A stretch of DNA of 64,000 nucleotides from Hahella sp. HNIBRBA332 (GCF_030719035.1 NZ_CP132203.1:4172501-4236500), one strand, 5' to 3'; shown: positions 42,433 through 51,999, numbered from the stretch's first letter. The notes: generated from the letters alone by a model not told the origin. Translations and numbers: made by a program.

Positions 42433-43599
42433 TTACTCGGCGGCCCGCTTCTGCAGCATGGCCACAGCCGGCAGGGTCTTGCCTTCCACAAATTCGAGGA
42501 AGGCGCCGCCGCCGGTGGAAATGTACGAAATCTTATCAGACACGCCATATTTATCGATCGCCGCCAGGGTGTCCCCGCCGCCAGCGATGGAAAACGCATC
42601 CGATTCAGCAATGGCTTTGGCCAGGGTTTTGGTGCCTTCGCCGAACTGATCGAATTCAAACACGCCGACCGGACCATTCCACAGAATCGTCTTAGCTGAC
42701 TTAAGCAGCTCCGCCAAGGCGGCCGCAGACTGAGGTCCGATATCCAGAATCATATCATCGTCCGCCACCTCGGCAATCGGCTTAACGGATGCTTCGGCGC
42801 TCTCGCTAAACGCTTTCGCTGTAACTACATCCGTAGGCAGCGGAATTTGCACCTTGGCCGCAATGCTGCGAGCGGTGTCCAGCAAATCCATTTCGCATAG
42901 AGATTTGCCGACTTTGTGATCCGCCGCCGCCAGGAAGGTGTTGGCGATGCCGCCGCCGACGATCAATTGATCGCAGACTTCCGACAAAGAGTTCAACACG
43001 TCCAGCTTAGTCGATACTTTGGAGCCCGCCACGATAGCGACCATGGGTCTTTGCGGTTTATCCAAAGCCTGACCTAGCGCTTCCAGTTCCGCCGCCAGCA
43101 AAGGTCCGGCGCAAGCGACGGGCGCGAATTGAGCAACGCCATGGGTGGAAGCCTGCGCACGGTGCGCGGTGCCGAATGCGTCCATGACAAAAATATCGCA
43201 CAACGCCGCGTACTTCCTGGACAGCTCTTCGTTGTCCTTGCCTTCGCCGACGTTGAAGCGCACGTTCTCAAACAGAACCAGACCGCCCTCTTCCACCTCG
43301 AAATCGCCGTTCAGATAATCACGCAAGACTGGCGTTTCGCGTCCTAACAGGCTGGAAAGATGAGCGCCCACGGGCTGCATGGAGTTTTCTTCGGAGAACT
43401 GTCCTTCCTCTGGACGTCCCAGATGAGACATCACCATCACTTTGGCGCCTTGCTCCATCGCCAGTTTGATAGTGGGAAGCGCCGCCTGGATACGCGCGTC
43501 GGACGTCACTTTGCCGTTTTTGACGGGCACGTTCAGGTCTTCACGGATCAACACTCGCTTGCCGCGCAAATCCAGATCCGTCATTTTAATCACAGACAT
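42433..43599 (-). CDS. pgk: Phosphoglycerate kinase
   Basis: 388 residues, standard length. DLRGKRVLIREDLNVPVKNG opens the protein, VMSHLGRPEEG lies in the substrate domain, VAGSKVSTKLDVL and GGGIANTFL in the middle, and ILWNGPVGVFEFDQF with SIAGGGDTLAAI in the nucleotide domain. It converts 1,3-bisphosphoglycerate and ADP to 3-phosphoglycerate and ATP. It lies between epd and fba on the same strand. Confidence 0.97.
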   Translation of the reverse strand: MSVIKMTDLDLRGKRVLIREDLNVPVKNGKVTSDARIQAALPTIKLAMEQGAKVMVMSHLGRPEEGQFSEENSMQPVGAHLSSLLGRETPVLRDYLNGDFEVEEGGLVLFENVRFNVGEGKDNEELSRKYAALCDIFVMDAFGTAHRAQASTHGVAQFAPVACAGPLLAAELEALGQALDKPQRPMVAIVAGSKVSTKLDVLNSLSEVCDQLIVGGGIANTFLAAADHKVGKSLCEMDLLDTARSIAAKVQIPLPTDVVTAKAFSESAEASVKPIAEVADDDMILDIGPQSAAALAELLKSAKTILWNGPVGVFEFDQFGEGTKTLAKAIAESDAFSIAGGGDTLAAIDKYGVSDKISYISTGGGAFLEFVEGKTLPAVAMLQKRAAE

Positions 43600-43702
43600 A
43601 ACAGTTCCTCATTTCAACAAAACAGTTGTTATCGTTTAAATCCCTTCCCTAAGGCGTCGGCAGGATAATCCCGGCGAGCGCCGCGGCGGCCGGGATCTGG
43701 CG

Positions 43703-44716
43703 CTAAAGACTCAGCCAATGCGCTGACGTATCCAGCATGCGATTGGCGAAGCCCCATTCGTTGTCGAACCAGGCCATTATTTTTATCAGTCGTCCGCCGC
43801 TGACTTTGGTTTGATTGGCGTCCACCACCCCGCTGCGTGGGTCGTGGTTGAAATCACAGGAAGCCAGCGGCTCTTCAGAAAAGCCCAGGATTCCAACATA
43901 CGCGTTCTGTGATGCGGCCTTGAGCAAGCCATTGACTTCCTCCATATCCGTCTCACGGGATACGCACACCGTGAGATCCATCATGGATACGTTGATAATC
44001 GGCACCCGCACTGCGTTCGCTTCAAATTTACCGACCATGGACGGCAACAGCCTTTCTATGCCTTTCGCCAAACCGGTGTTCACCGGAATGATAGACGCCA
44101 TCGCGCTGCGCGTGCGGCGCAGATCATGATGATGGTAGGCGTCGATGACCGGCTGGTCGTTCATGGCGGAATGGATCGTCGTGATCACTCCACGCTCCAC
44201 GCCAAGATTGTCGTCCAACACTTTGATGATGGGGACGATGCAATTGGTGGTGCAGGAGGCGTTGGAAACGATGCGATGACTTTGCCGCAATCCGTCGTGA
44301 TTAATACCGTATACCACGGTGTAATCCACGTCGGCTTCGGCCGGTTGGGAAAACAGCACGCGACTGGCGCCGCTGCGCAGATGTTTTTCAGCGGTCATGC
44401 GGTCGGAAAAGGCCCCGGTGCATTCCAGCACCAAGTCCACTCCGATATCCGCCCAGGGGGCCCTGGCCGGATCTTCTTCCCGCAGGATGCGGATTCTGTC
44501 GCCATTGACCATCAACTGCCCGTCCCGTAAAGACACCTCCCCACGGAAACGTCCGTGGGTGGTGTCATAACGCGTCAGGTAAGCGATGGTTTCCGCGTCC
44601 GCCAGTTCATTGACGGCGACAATTTCCATGGATTGGCGATAGCCGGATTCGTACAACGCGCGCAAGACGCTTTGCCCGATCCGGCCATACCCATTAATGG
44701 CAATACGATGGGTCAT
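43703..44716 (-). CDS. epd: Erythrose-4-phosphate dehydrogenase (GapA-like)
   Basis: 337 residues. The NAD-binding INGYGRIGQSVLRALYESG and the catalytic NASCTTNCIVP are intact. VNELADAETIAYLTRYDTTHG and HSAMNDQPVIDAYHHHDLRR agree with Epd rather than glycolytic GapA. The tkt-epd-pgk-fba gene order also favours Epd. Epd makes 4-phosphoerythronate for pyridoxal phosphate synthesis, though some members also act on glyceraldehyde-3-phosphate. Confidence 0.9.
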   Translation of the reverse strand: MTHRIAINGYGRIGQSVLRALYESGYRQSMEIVAVNELADAETIAYLTRYDTTHGRFRGEVSLRDGQLMVNGDRIRILREEDPARAPWADIGVDLVLECTGAFSDRMTAEKHLRSGASRVLFSQPAEADVDYTVVYGINHDGLRQSHRIVSNASCTTNCIVPIIKVLDDNLGVERGVITTIHSAMNDQPVIDAYHHHDLRRTRSAMASIIPVNTGLAKGIERLLPSMVGKFEANAVRVPIINVSMMDLTVCVSRETDMEEVNGLLKAASQNAYVGILGFSEEPLASCDFNHDPRSGVVDANQTKVSGGRLIKIMAWFDNEWGFANRMLDTSAHWLSL

Positions 44717-44749
44717 ACCGCTAAGGCGTTCTTCTGTTAGTAAGTGGAT

Positions 44750-46759
44750 TTATGCATCCAGCGAGTCTAACAGATCTTGCGCCTGGGCCACCACGTTATC
44801 CACGGTGAAGCCGAACTCTTCAAACAGCAGGTTCGCAGGCGCGGACTCGCCGAAAGTGCTCATGCCCACGATGCGTCCATCCAGGCCCACATACTTGTAC
44901 CAGAAGTCCTGATGCGCCGCTTCAATCGCGATGCGAGCGCTTACTTCCAACGGCAGCACTTGCTGGCGGTAGTGGAAGTCCTGCTTGTCGAAAACGTCGG
45001 TGGACGGCATGGACACAACGCGTACTTTGTGGCCTTGCGCAGTCAACGCTTCAGCAGAGGCGACAGCGAGACCCACTTCAGAACCGGTTGCGATCAGAAT
45101 CAGGTCAGGCTGGCCTGCGCAATCCTTCAGGATGTAGCCGCCCTTCTCGATATTCGCCACCTGTTCAGCGTCACGGGGCTGATGCGGCAGGTTCTGACGC
45201 GAGAAAATCAGCGCGCTGGGGCCGTCTTCACGTGTGATCGCGCTTTTCCAGGCGACAGCGGATTCAACCGCGTCACAAGGACGCCATGTGCTCATGTTTG
45301 GCGTGGTGCGCAGGTTGGCCAGTTGCTCGATCGGCTGGTGAGTCGGGCCGTCTTCGCCCAAACCGATAGAGTCGTGGGTGTAAACCAGGATGGAGCGTTG
45401 CTTCATCAGCGCAGCCATGCGCACCGCGTTGCGCGCGTATTCCATGAACACCAGGAAAGTAGCGCCGTAAGGAATGAAGCCGCCATGCAGCGCCACCCCG
45501 TTCATGATGGCGGACATGCCGAACTCACGTACGCCGTAGTAAATGTAGTTGCCATCAGCGTCTTCTTTGCTAACGCCTTTGCTGCCTTTCCAGATAGTCA
45601 GGTTGGAGCCCGCCAGGTCAGCGGAGCCGCCCAACAGTTCCGGCAACAGCGGAGCGTATGCATTGATGCTGTTCTGAGAAGCTTTACGGCTGGCGATGGT
45701 TTCGCCTTTGGCCTGACACTCAGCGATATAAGCGTCTGCTTTAGCGGCGAAATCTTCCGGCAGTTTGCCCGCGCTACGACGCAGCAGCTCTCCAGCCAGC
45801 TCAGGATGCGCCTGCTGGTAGGCGGCGAATTTCTCAGACCAGGCTTGTTGCAGAGCCGCGCCTTTTTCTTTCGCGCTCCAGGCGGCGTAGATGTCTTCGG
45901 GAACCACGAAAGGCTCGTGGGTCCAGCCCAGCGCCTGACGCGCGCCAGCGATTTCATCGTCGCCCAGAGGCGCGCCGTGACACTCTTCTTTACCTTGCTT
46001 GTTAGGAGCGCCGTACCCAATGATGGTTTTGCAGCAGATCAGCGTCGGCTGAGAGGTATTGCCGCGCGCTTGCTCAATCGCCTGTTTGATGGCGTCGGAG
46101 TTATGCCCGTCCACGCCGGGAATCACCTGCCAGCCGTAGGCTTCGAAACGCTTAGGCGTATTGTCGGTAAACCAGCCTTCCACTTCGCCATCGATGGAGA
46201 TGCCGTTGTCATCGTAGAAACAGATCAGTTTGCCAAGCCCCAGGGTGCCCGCCAAAGAACATACCTCGTGAGAGATGCCTTCCATCAAACAGCCGTCGCC
46301 CAGGAACACATAGGTGTAGTGGTCGATAACGTCATGGCCGTCGCGGTTGAACTGTCCCGCCAGCGCTTTTTCAGCCAGCGCCATGCCCACTGCGTTGGCG
46401 ATGCCCTGCCCCAAAGGACCGGTGGTGGTTTCCACGCCTGGCGCGTAGCCGTATTCAGGGTGCCCGGGAGTTCTGGAGTGCAGCTGACGGAAGTTTTTCA
46501 GGTCTTCGATACCCAGATCGTATCCGGAGAGGTGCAGAAGGGAGTACAACAACATGGAGCCGTGACCGTTGGACAGAACAAAGCGGTCGCGGTTAATCCA
46601 GGAGGGATCGGTCGGGTTGTGGTTCAGATAGTCGCGCCACAGCACTTCCGCAATGTCCGCCATACCCATCGGGGCTCCGGGATGTCCTGACTTGGCTTTT
46701 TGCACAGCATCCATACTCAACGCGCGAATCGCGTTGGCGAGTTCTTTACGAGATGGCAT
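44750..46759 (-). CDS. tkt: Transketolase
   Basis: 669 residues, the normal length. Thiamine-diphosphate and metal motifs are present: SGHPGAPMGMADIAEVLW near residue 25, FLGDGCLMEGISHEV near 155 and HDSIGLGEDGPTHQP near 475. It moves two-carbon units in the pentose phosphate and Calvin pathways and supplies erythrose-4-phosphate, the substrate of the next gene, epd. It is the first gene of the cluster and divergent from the SahR-like regulator. Confidence 0.97.
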   Translation of the reverse strand: MPSRKELANAIRALSMDAVQKAKSGHPGAPMGMADIAEVLWRDYLNHNPTDPSWINRDRFVLSNGHGSMLLYSLLHLSGYDLGIEDLKNFRQLHSRTPGHPEYGYAPGVETTTGPLGQGIANAVGMALAEKALAGQFNRDGHDVIDHYTYVFLGDGCLMEGISHEVCSLAGTLGLGKLICFYDDNGISIDGEVEGWFTDNTPKRFEAYGWQVIPGVDGHNSDAIKQAIEQARGNTSQPTLICCKTIIGYGAPNKQGKEECHGAPLGDDEIAGARQALGWTHEPFVVPEDIYAAWSAKEKGAALQQAWSEKFAAYQQAHPELAGELLRRSAGKLPEDFAAKADAYIAECQAKGETIASRKASQNSINAYAPLLPELLGGSADLAGSNLTIWKGSKGVSKEDADGNYIYYGVREFGMSAIMNGVALHGGFIPYGATFLVFMEYARNAVRMAALMKQRSILVYTHDSIGLGEDGPTHQPIEQLANLRTTPNMSTWRPCDAVESAVAWKSAITREDGPSALIFSRQNLPHQPRDAEQVANIEKGGYILKDCAGQPDLILIATGSEVGLAVASAEALTAQGHKVRVVSMPSTDVFDKQDFHYRQQVLPLEVSARIAIEAAHQDFWYKYVGLDGRIVGMSTFGESAPANLLFEEFGFTVDNVVAQAQDLLDSLDA

Positions 46760-46911
46760 TCAGCTCACTCCCTCTCAGATCGAGTTTTGGTTTGTGATTA
46801 GGGGGGTCAAAAACGAGAGCGTATTTTCATACATTAAAGAGGTAGGAGCAAATTTCATCGCCCCAATCGCCCAGTTTATCTCCCGTTCGTCCCTCAAGCC
46901 CGTCTTCAAGG

Positions 46912-46945
46912 CGGTGACACCGCCTTGTCCTACTGGCATTCACCG
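46912..46945 (-). other. Orphan Ro-motif-like element in the tkt leader region
   Basis: The minus strand reads CGGUGAAUGCCAGUAGGAC and ends GUGUCACCG. The first 18 bases after the leading C match unit Y1 of the Y array at 16 positions, and CGGUGA/UCACCG pair at the ends (one covarying pair relative to Y1). It overlaps a 21-base palindrome (46907-46927, arms CAAGGCGGTG/CACCGCCTTG). It may be a Y RNA remnant, an mRNA Ro site or coincidence. Confidence 0.35.
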
Positions 46946-46975
46946 AAAAAAACAGCCCATTTTTTACGCCCAACA

Positions 46976-47003
46976 AACTATATCAAAATTCTTTGATATA
47001 GTT
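46976..47003. promoter_or_regulatory. Perfect 12-4-12 palindrome, probable SahR operator
   Basis: Arms AACTATATCAAA and TTTGATATAGTT are perfectly complementary around ATTC. The site lies 39 bases upstream of the ArsR-methyltransferase regulator start. It also faces the tkt promoter. GATAT-centred palindromes upstream of SAM-cycle genes fit the SahR family. Confidence 0.75.
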
Positions 47004-47041
47004 CTTGTGCGCATTTTTTGATGTTGCTAAACTTTCGGCCT

Positions 47042-48133
47042 ATGAATGATTCCATGCTCCCACACAGCGACGGCGCGGATACTGAAGCCGCTGCGGACTA
47101 CGCAGAACTGGCTGGCGTTTATAAGGCCTGCGGCGATGCGTTGCGTCTGGAAATATTGCGTGTCCTGGAACGGAACGCTTACGGGGTGCTGGAATTGTGT
47201 TCGATATTTGACGTCAAGCAATCCGCCATGAGCCATCACCTGAAAGTGTTGGCCAAGGCCAGGATGGTGGAAGCCCAGCGGGAGGGCAACAGCATTTTCT
47301 ACCGGCGTCCTATTCTGGCCGGCGACGACAGCGCCGAGCTGGCGCGGTTACAGTTGTACAGCAATCTGGACCTGTTGCCGTTGACCACGGATACCCGCGA
47401 CCGTATTGGTAATGTAGGAGAGCAACGCGCGCAGCAAAGTCAGGCGTTTTTCTCCCGGTACGCCGAGCATTTCCAGGCGCACCAGGAGTTGATAGCGGAA
47501 TATCCGTTATACGCCACGCCTGTGCGGGATATGTTGCAACAGCAGTTGGCCGGTGAGAAGGTCAGCACGCTTCTGGAAATCGGCCCTGGCGAAGGCGCCT
47601 TTCTGGAAGATCTGTCGCAGATGGCGAACGCCGTCATCGCCTTGGATAACTCCGAGGAAATGTTGCAAAAAGCACGCGATTTTGCGGACGCCCGACAATT
47701 GTCAAACGTGCGCTTTATCGTAGGAGATACGCGCAGCGCCCTCGAACAGGGCGTCAGCGTTGATGTGATTGTGATGAACATGGTGTTGCACCATGTGGCG
47801 TCGCCGGCGGACATGATTCGCGATTGCGCGGCCTTGTTGCGTCCAGGCGGCATGTTGATTTTGAGCGACTTGAGCCGCCACGATCAGTCCTGGGCCAGAG
47901 AGTCCTGCGGCGATTTGTGGCTGGGCTTCGACAGCACTGAAATTTCCCGTTGGGGAGCGCAGTCGGGCCTGGCGGAAGGCGAAAGCATTTATATAGGCGT
48001 GCGCAATGGGTTTCAGATCCAGGTGCGCCAATTTTTATTGCCCAAGAACGGGAGCCGAACGTTGACCGACGCAACCGCATGTCAGTCCGAAGGTTCCGCA
48101 ACATCAACCCACCCCAGTCATTGTAATCTTTAA
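47042..48133 (+). CDS. sahR: ArsR-type regulator fused to SAM-methyltransferase domain (SahR-like)
   Basis: 363 residues from the ATG at 47042. An ArsR winged helix (about 12-95; LCSIFDVKQSAMSHHLKVLA) is followed by a class I methyltransferase-like domain (about 150-330; TLLEIGPGEGAFLEDLSQ). SahR proteins of this architecture sense S-adenosylhomocysteine and repress SAM-cycle genes. The next genes are metK, ahcY and metF, and a perfect palindrome precedes the gene, so the call is well supported. It ends 17 bases before metK. Confidence 0.88.
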   Translation: MNDSMLPHSDGADTEAAADYAELAGVYKACGDALRLEILRVLERNAYGVLELCSIFDVKQSAMSHHLKVLAKARMVEAQREGNSIFYRRPILAGDDSAELARLQLYSNLDLLPLTTDTRDRIGNVGEQRAQQSQAFFSRYAEHFQAHQELIAEYPLYATPVRDMLQQQLAGEKVSTLLEIGPGEGAFLEDLSQMANAVIALDNSEEMLQKARDFADARQLSNVRFIVGDTRSALEQGVSVDVIVMNMVLHHVASPADMIRDCAALLRPGGMLILSDLSRHDQSWARESCGDLWLGFDSTEISRWGAQSGLAEGESIYIGVRNGFQIQVRQFLLPKNGSRTLTDATACQSEGSATSTHPSHCNL

Positions 48134-48150
48134 CCATAAGGACGCATGCG

Positions 48151-49311
48151 ATGAGCGAATATTCCATTTTTACTTCCGAGTCAGTATCTGAGGGCCATCC
48201 GGACAAGATGGCGGATCAGATTTCTGACGCTATCCTTGACGCCATCATTAAAGATGATCCGAACGCGCGAGTGGCGGTTGAAACTTTAGTGAAGACGGGC
48301 ATGGCGGTTATCGCCGGCGAAGTGCGCACCAACACTTACGTGGACTTGGAAGACATCGTCCGCGGCGTCATTCTGGATATCGGTTACAACAGCTCAGACG
48401 TTGGCTTTGACGGCGCGTCCTGCGCAGTACTGAACGCCATCGGCAAGCAATCTGGCGACATCGCCATGGGCGTGGACGAAGCCAGCGAAAAAGATTTGGG
48501 CGCCGGGGACCAGGGGTTGATGTTCGGTTACGCGACCAATGAAACTGACGTGCTGATGCCCGCTCCTATTTATTACTCCCACCGTCTGGTGGAAAGACAG
48601 GCTTACCTGCGCAAGAACAGCATCCTGCCCTGGTTGCGTCCAGACGCCAAGAGCCAGGTGACCCTGCGTTACGAAAACGGCAAGCCGGTAGCGGTTGAAG
48701 CGGTGGTGCTGTCCACTCAGCATACTCCTGACGTGAAGCAATCCGACATCCGCGAAGCGGTGATGGAAGAGATCATCAAGCACGTGTTGCCGGAAGAATG
48801 GCTGCACAGCGACACTCAATACCACATCAACCCAACTGGCCAGTTCATCATCGGCGGCCCAGTGGGCGATTGCGGTCTGACCGGTCGTAAGATCATCGTC
48901 GACACCTACGGCGGCATGGCCCGTCACGGGGGCGGCGCGTTCTCCGGTAAGGATCCATCCAAGGTTGACCGTTCCGCAGCCTACGCCGGCCGCTACGTAG
49001 CCAAAAATATCGTCGCTTCCGGTCTGGCGGCCAAGTGTGAAATTCAGGTGTCCTACGCTATCGGCGTATCGGAGCCCACCTCTATTTCCGTGAACACGTT
49101 CGGCACCGGCAAAATCAGCGACGACAAAATCGCCAGCTTGGTGCGCGAGCACTTCGATCTGCGTCCGCGCGGCCTGATCGAAATGCTGGATCTGAAACGT
49201 CCGATCTATCGTCCGACTGCGTCTTACGGACACTTCGGCCGCACCGGCGACAGCTTCAGCTGGGAAAGAACCGACAAAGCCGACGCACTGCGCGCCGCAG
49301 CCGGTATCTGA
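48151..49311 (+). CDS. metK: S-adenosylmethionine synthetase
   Basis: 386 residues, the usual length. SVSEGHPDKMADQISDAILD holds the ATP/methionine site His, GAGDQGLMFGYATNE is the conserved signature, and GGGAFSGKDPSKVDRSAAYA is the P-loop-like signature 2. It makes SAM from methionine and ATP. An AAGGACG Shine-Dalgarno precedes the ATG. It is followed by a strong terminator, so ahcY may be partly uncoupled. Confidence 0.97.
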   Translation: MSEYSIFTSESVSEGHPDKMADQISDAILDAIIKDDPNARVAVETLVKTGMAVIAGEVRTNTYVDLEDIVRGVILDIGYNSSDVGFDGASCAVLNAIGKQSGDIAMGVDEASEKDLGAGDQGLMFGYATNETDVLMPAPIYYSHRLVERQAYLRKNSILPWLRPDAKSQVTLRYENGKPVAVEAVVLSTQHTPDVKQSDIREAVMEEIIKHVLPEEWLHSDTQYHINPTGQFIIGGPVGDCGLTGRKIIVDTYGGMARHGGGAFSGKDPSKVDRSAAYAGRYVAKNIVASGLAAKCEIQVSYAIGVSEPTSISVNTFGTGKISDDKIASLVREHFDLRPRGLIEMLDLKRPIYRPTASYGHFGRTGDSFSWERTDKADALRAAAGI

Positions 49312-49321
49312 TTCCCATAGC

Positions 49322-49347
49322 AAAGAGCCTCCCCTGAGGCTCTTTTT
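49322..49347 (+). terminator. Intrinsic terminator after metK
   Basis: AAAGAGCCTC and GAGGCTCTTT form a hairpin followed by T residues. A GC-rich UUCG-loop hairpin (49367-49383) follows before ahcY. Confidence 0.78.
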
Positions 49348-49417
49348 GCAACAGACCGAGACTTCCGGCGGGTTCGCCCCGCCCCCCCTCATTAGGATCA
49401 GCAATAGGACACCAAAC

Positions 49418-50809
49418 ATGGCTCAGTTACAATCTGTAGATAACTTCAGCGACTACAAGGTCAAGGACATCAGCCTGGCGGCATGGGGACGTAAAGAAAT
49501 CGACATCGCCGAAGGCGAAATGCCTGCGCTGATGACGCTGCGTGAAAAATACCGCGCGCAACAGCCCCTGGCCGGCGCCCGCATCCTGGGATGCATTCAC
49601 ATGACCATCCAGACTGCGGTGTTGATCGAAACCCTGGTGGCGTTGGGCGCAGAGGTGCGCTGGTCCTCCTGTAACATTTTCTCCACTCAGGATCACGCAG
49701 CGGCGGCGATCGCGGCGGCGGGCATTCCCGTATTCGCCTGGAAAGGAGAAACTGAAGAAGAGTACGTCTGGTGCATCAAGCAGACTATCACTAAAGACGG
49801 ACAGCCCTGGAACGCCAACATGGTGTTGGATGACGGCGGCGACCTGACAGAGATTCTGCACAATGAATACCCGCAAATGCTGGACCACATTCACGGCATT
49901 TCCGAAGAAACCACCACTGGCGTTCACCGTCTGCTCGACATGATGAAGAAAGGCGAGCTGAAAGTGCCTGCAGTCAACGTCAATGACTCCGTCACCAAGA
50001 GCAAGAACGACAACAAATACGGTTGCCGTCACTCACTGAATGACGCGATCAAACGCGCCACCGACCACCTGTTGGCAGGCAAAAAAGCGCTGGTCATCGG
50101 CTACGGCGATGTGGGCAAGGGCTCCGCAGCGTCGCTGCGTCAAGAAGGTATGATCGTCAAGATCAGCGAAATCGATCCGATCTGCGCCATGCAAGCCTGC
50201 ATGGACGGTTATGAAGTCGTGTCTCCCTACATCGACGGCGTCAACACTGGCAAAGCCGACGGCGTCAACCGCGATCTGCTGGCCCATACCGACCTGCTGG
50301 TCACCACCACTGGCAACGTTAATGTGTGCGACAAATTCATGCTGCAAGCGCTGAAATCCGGCGCGGTGGTGTGCAACATCGGCCACTTCGACAACGAAAT
50401 CGATACCCGTTTCATGCGCGATAACTGGGAATGGGAAGAAGTGAAGCCGCAAGTGCATGTCATATACCGCAACAAAGATCAAAATGACCACCTGTTGCTG
50501 CTGTCCGAAGGTCGTCTGGTGAACCTGGGCAACGCCACCGGTCACCCCTCCCGCATCATGGACGGCTCTTTCGCCAACCAGGTGCTGGCGCAAATGTACC
50601 TTTTCGAGCGTAAGTTCGCGGATCTGCCAGCGGATGAGAAGAGCAAGAACCTGTATGTACGCGTCCTGCCCAAGCAATTGGACGAAGAAGTCGCACGCTA
50701 CATGGTGCAAGGCTTCGGCGGCGTCATCACCAAGCTGACTCAACCGCAAGCCGAGTACATCGGCGTGGAAGTGGAAGGTCCGTACAAACCAGCGGACTAC
50801 AAGTACTGA
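49418..50809 (+). CDS. ahcY: S-adenosylhomocysteine hydrolase
   Basis: 463 residues from the ATG at 49418; an upstream in-frame ATG in the metK terminator (49346) is rejected. Motifs: SCNIFSTQDHAAAAI near residue 83, NVNDSVTKSKNDNKYGCRHS (catalytic Lys and Asp), and GYGDVGKGSAASLRQ (NAD site). It splits SAH to homocysteine and adenosine, relieving methyltransferase inhibition. Context with sahR, metK and metF fits the SAM cycle. Confidence 0.97.
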   Translation: MAQLQSVDNFSDYKVKDISLAAWGRKEIDIAEGEMPALMTLREKYRAQQPLAGARILGCIHMTIQTAVLIETLVALGAEVRWSSCNIFSTQDHAAAAIAAAGIPVFAWKGETEEEYVWCIKQTITKDGQPWNANMVLDDGGDLTEILHNEYPQMLDHIHGISEETTTGVHRLLDMMKKGELKVPAVNVNDSVTKSKNDNKYGCRHSLNDAIKRATDHLLAGKKALVIGYGDVGKGSAASLRQEGMIVKISEIDPICAMQACMDGYEVVSPYIDGVNTGKADGVNRDLLAHTDLLVTTTGNVNVCDKFMLQALKSGAVVCNIGHFDNEIDTRFMRDNWEWEEVKPQVHVIYRNKDQNDHLLLLSEGRLVNLGNATGHPSRIMDGSFANQVLAQMYLFERKFADLPADEKSKNLYVRVLPKQLDEEVARYMVQGFGGVITKLTQPQAEYIGVEVEGPYKPADYKY

Positions 50810-50823
50810 TCGACCGCCGGTCT

Positions 50824-50841
50824 GGCGCGGTTCGCCGCGCC
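50824..50841 (+). other. UUCG-loop hairpin between ahcY and metF
   Basis: GGCGCGG and CCGCGCC close a UUCG tetraloop. A similar hairpin (GGCGGG/CCCGCC) precedes ahcY at 49367-49383. No T tract follows, so it may protect the ahcY mRNA 3' end or tune metF expression. Confidence 0.5.
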
Positions 50842-50885
50842 GCCGGTTGTCCAGAGAGATACCCTAAACCGGAGGCAATACGCTA

Positions 50886-51749
50886 ATGGAATCCCAAACT
50901 CAGTTTAAACGGCGTTTCAGTTTTGAATTCTTCCCTCCCAAAACCCCTGAGGGAATGGAAAAACTGCAGGCTGTGCGAGACAAGCTGGCCAAGCGCAAGC
51001 CGGATTTCTTTTCCGTGACCTACGGCGCAGGCGGCTCCACCCGCGAGCGCACTATCGACACCGTGCTGACGCTGCACAGACAAGGCATTTCCACCGCGCC
51101 CCATTTATCCTGTATCGGCGCCACCAAGGAATCCATCGGCGAACTGCTGGACCTGTACCGCTCCAACGGCATTCAACGCATCGTTGCGCTGCGCGGCGAC
51201 CTGCCTTCCGGCATGGGCGCGCCTGGCGAACTGCGCTACGCCAACGAACTGGTCAGCTATATTCGCGAGCGCACCGGCGATCACTTCTCTATCGAAGTGG
51301 CGGCTTATCCTGAGTTTCATCCCCAGGCGCAAAACGCCGAAGCAGATCTGAATAACTTCCGCCGCAAGGTCGAAGCCGGCGCCACCAGCGCCATTACTCA
51401 GTATTTCTTCAATGCCGACTCCTATTTCTATTTCGTGGAGCGGTGCGAAAAAGCAGGCCTGAACCTGCCCATCGTGCCCGGCATCATGCCGATCACCAAC
51501 TACAGTAACCTGGCTCGTTTCAGTGACATGTGCGGTGCGGAAATCCCGCGCTGGGTGCGCAAACAGTTGGAAGCCTACGGCGACGACTCAGCCAGCATCC
51601 GCAAGTTCGGCGAGGAAGTGGTCACGCGTCTGTGCGAACGTCTGCTCGCCGCAGGCGCTCCCGGCATCCACTTCTACACCTTGAATCAGGCCGAACCAAG
51701 TCTGGCGGTCTGGGACAATTTGAACCTGGGCGACAAAATTTCTTTCTGA
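50886..51749 (+). CDS. metF: Methylenetetrahydrofolate reductase
   Basis: 287 residues. FSFEFFPPKTPEGMEKLQAV carries the catalytic Glu, VTYGAGGSTRERTIDT and HLSCIGATKESI follow, and ALRGDLPSG is the conserved folate/FAD segment. The FAD enzyme makes 5-methyl-THF for methionine synthesis. GGAGG lies upstream of the ATG. It ends the SAM-cycle block. Confidence 0.95.
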   Translation: MESQTQFKRRFSFEFFPPKTPEGMEKLQAVRDKLAKRKPDFFSVTYGAGGSTRERTIDTVLTLHRQGISTAPHLSCIGATKESIGELLDLYRSNGIQRIVALRGDLPSGMGAPGELRYANELVSYIRERTGDHFSIEVAAYPEFHPQAQNAEADLNNFRRKVEAGATSAITQYFFNADSYFYFVERCEKAGLNLPIVPGIMPITNYSNLARFSDMCGAEIPRWVRKQLEAYGDDSASIRKFGEEVVTRLCERLLAAGAPGIHFYTLNQAEPSLAVWDNLNLGDKISF

Positions 51750-51776
51750 CCCAGACTCGAACGTCGGCTCAAAAAC

Positions 51777-51806
51777 AGGGCCTGCATGGACTCTCCGGCA
51801 GGCCCT
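51777..51806 (+). terminator. Terminator-like hairpin after metF
   Basis: AGGGCCTGC and GCAGGCCCT pair around a 12-base loop, followed by CCGTTTAA. Confidence 0.65.
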
Positions 51807-51999
51807 CCGTTTAACCAGCTGTTCTCATCTGGCTTTTCAACGCCTCATCCCACTCCCTGATTTTTTCCTCGCCGATAAACCTCAGTGTTTTAAATACTCT
51901 CTTATCTGCTACGCAGGAGTTGCGCTGCAGCGCCCGGCGCTTCGCCAAATACCCACCCATTACCTATACTGAATCCATAAACCAGGGGGCAGGCGAATA

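Noticed and set aside
44777..46690. A 637-codon open frame on the plus strand opposite tkt.
   Set aside because: It is the antisense shadow of the transketolase gene caused by codon bias. No start signal or recognisable domain is seen.
49348..49417. SAH riboswitch before ahcY.
   Set aside because: The leader has only a GC-rich UUCG-loop hairpin. The conserved SAH-riboswitch core was not found, and a SahR-type regulator is present instead.
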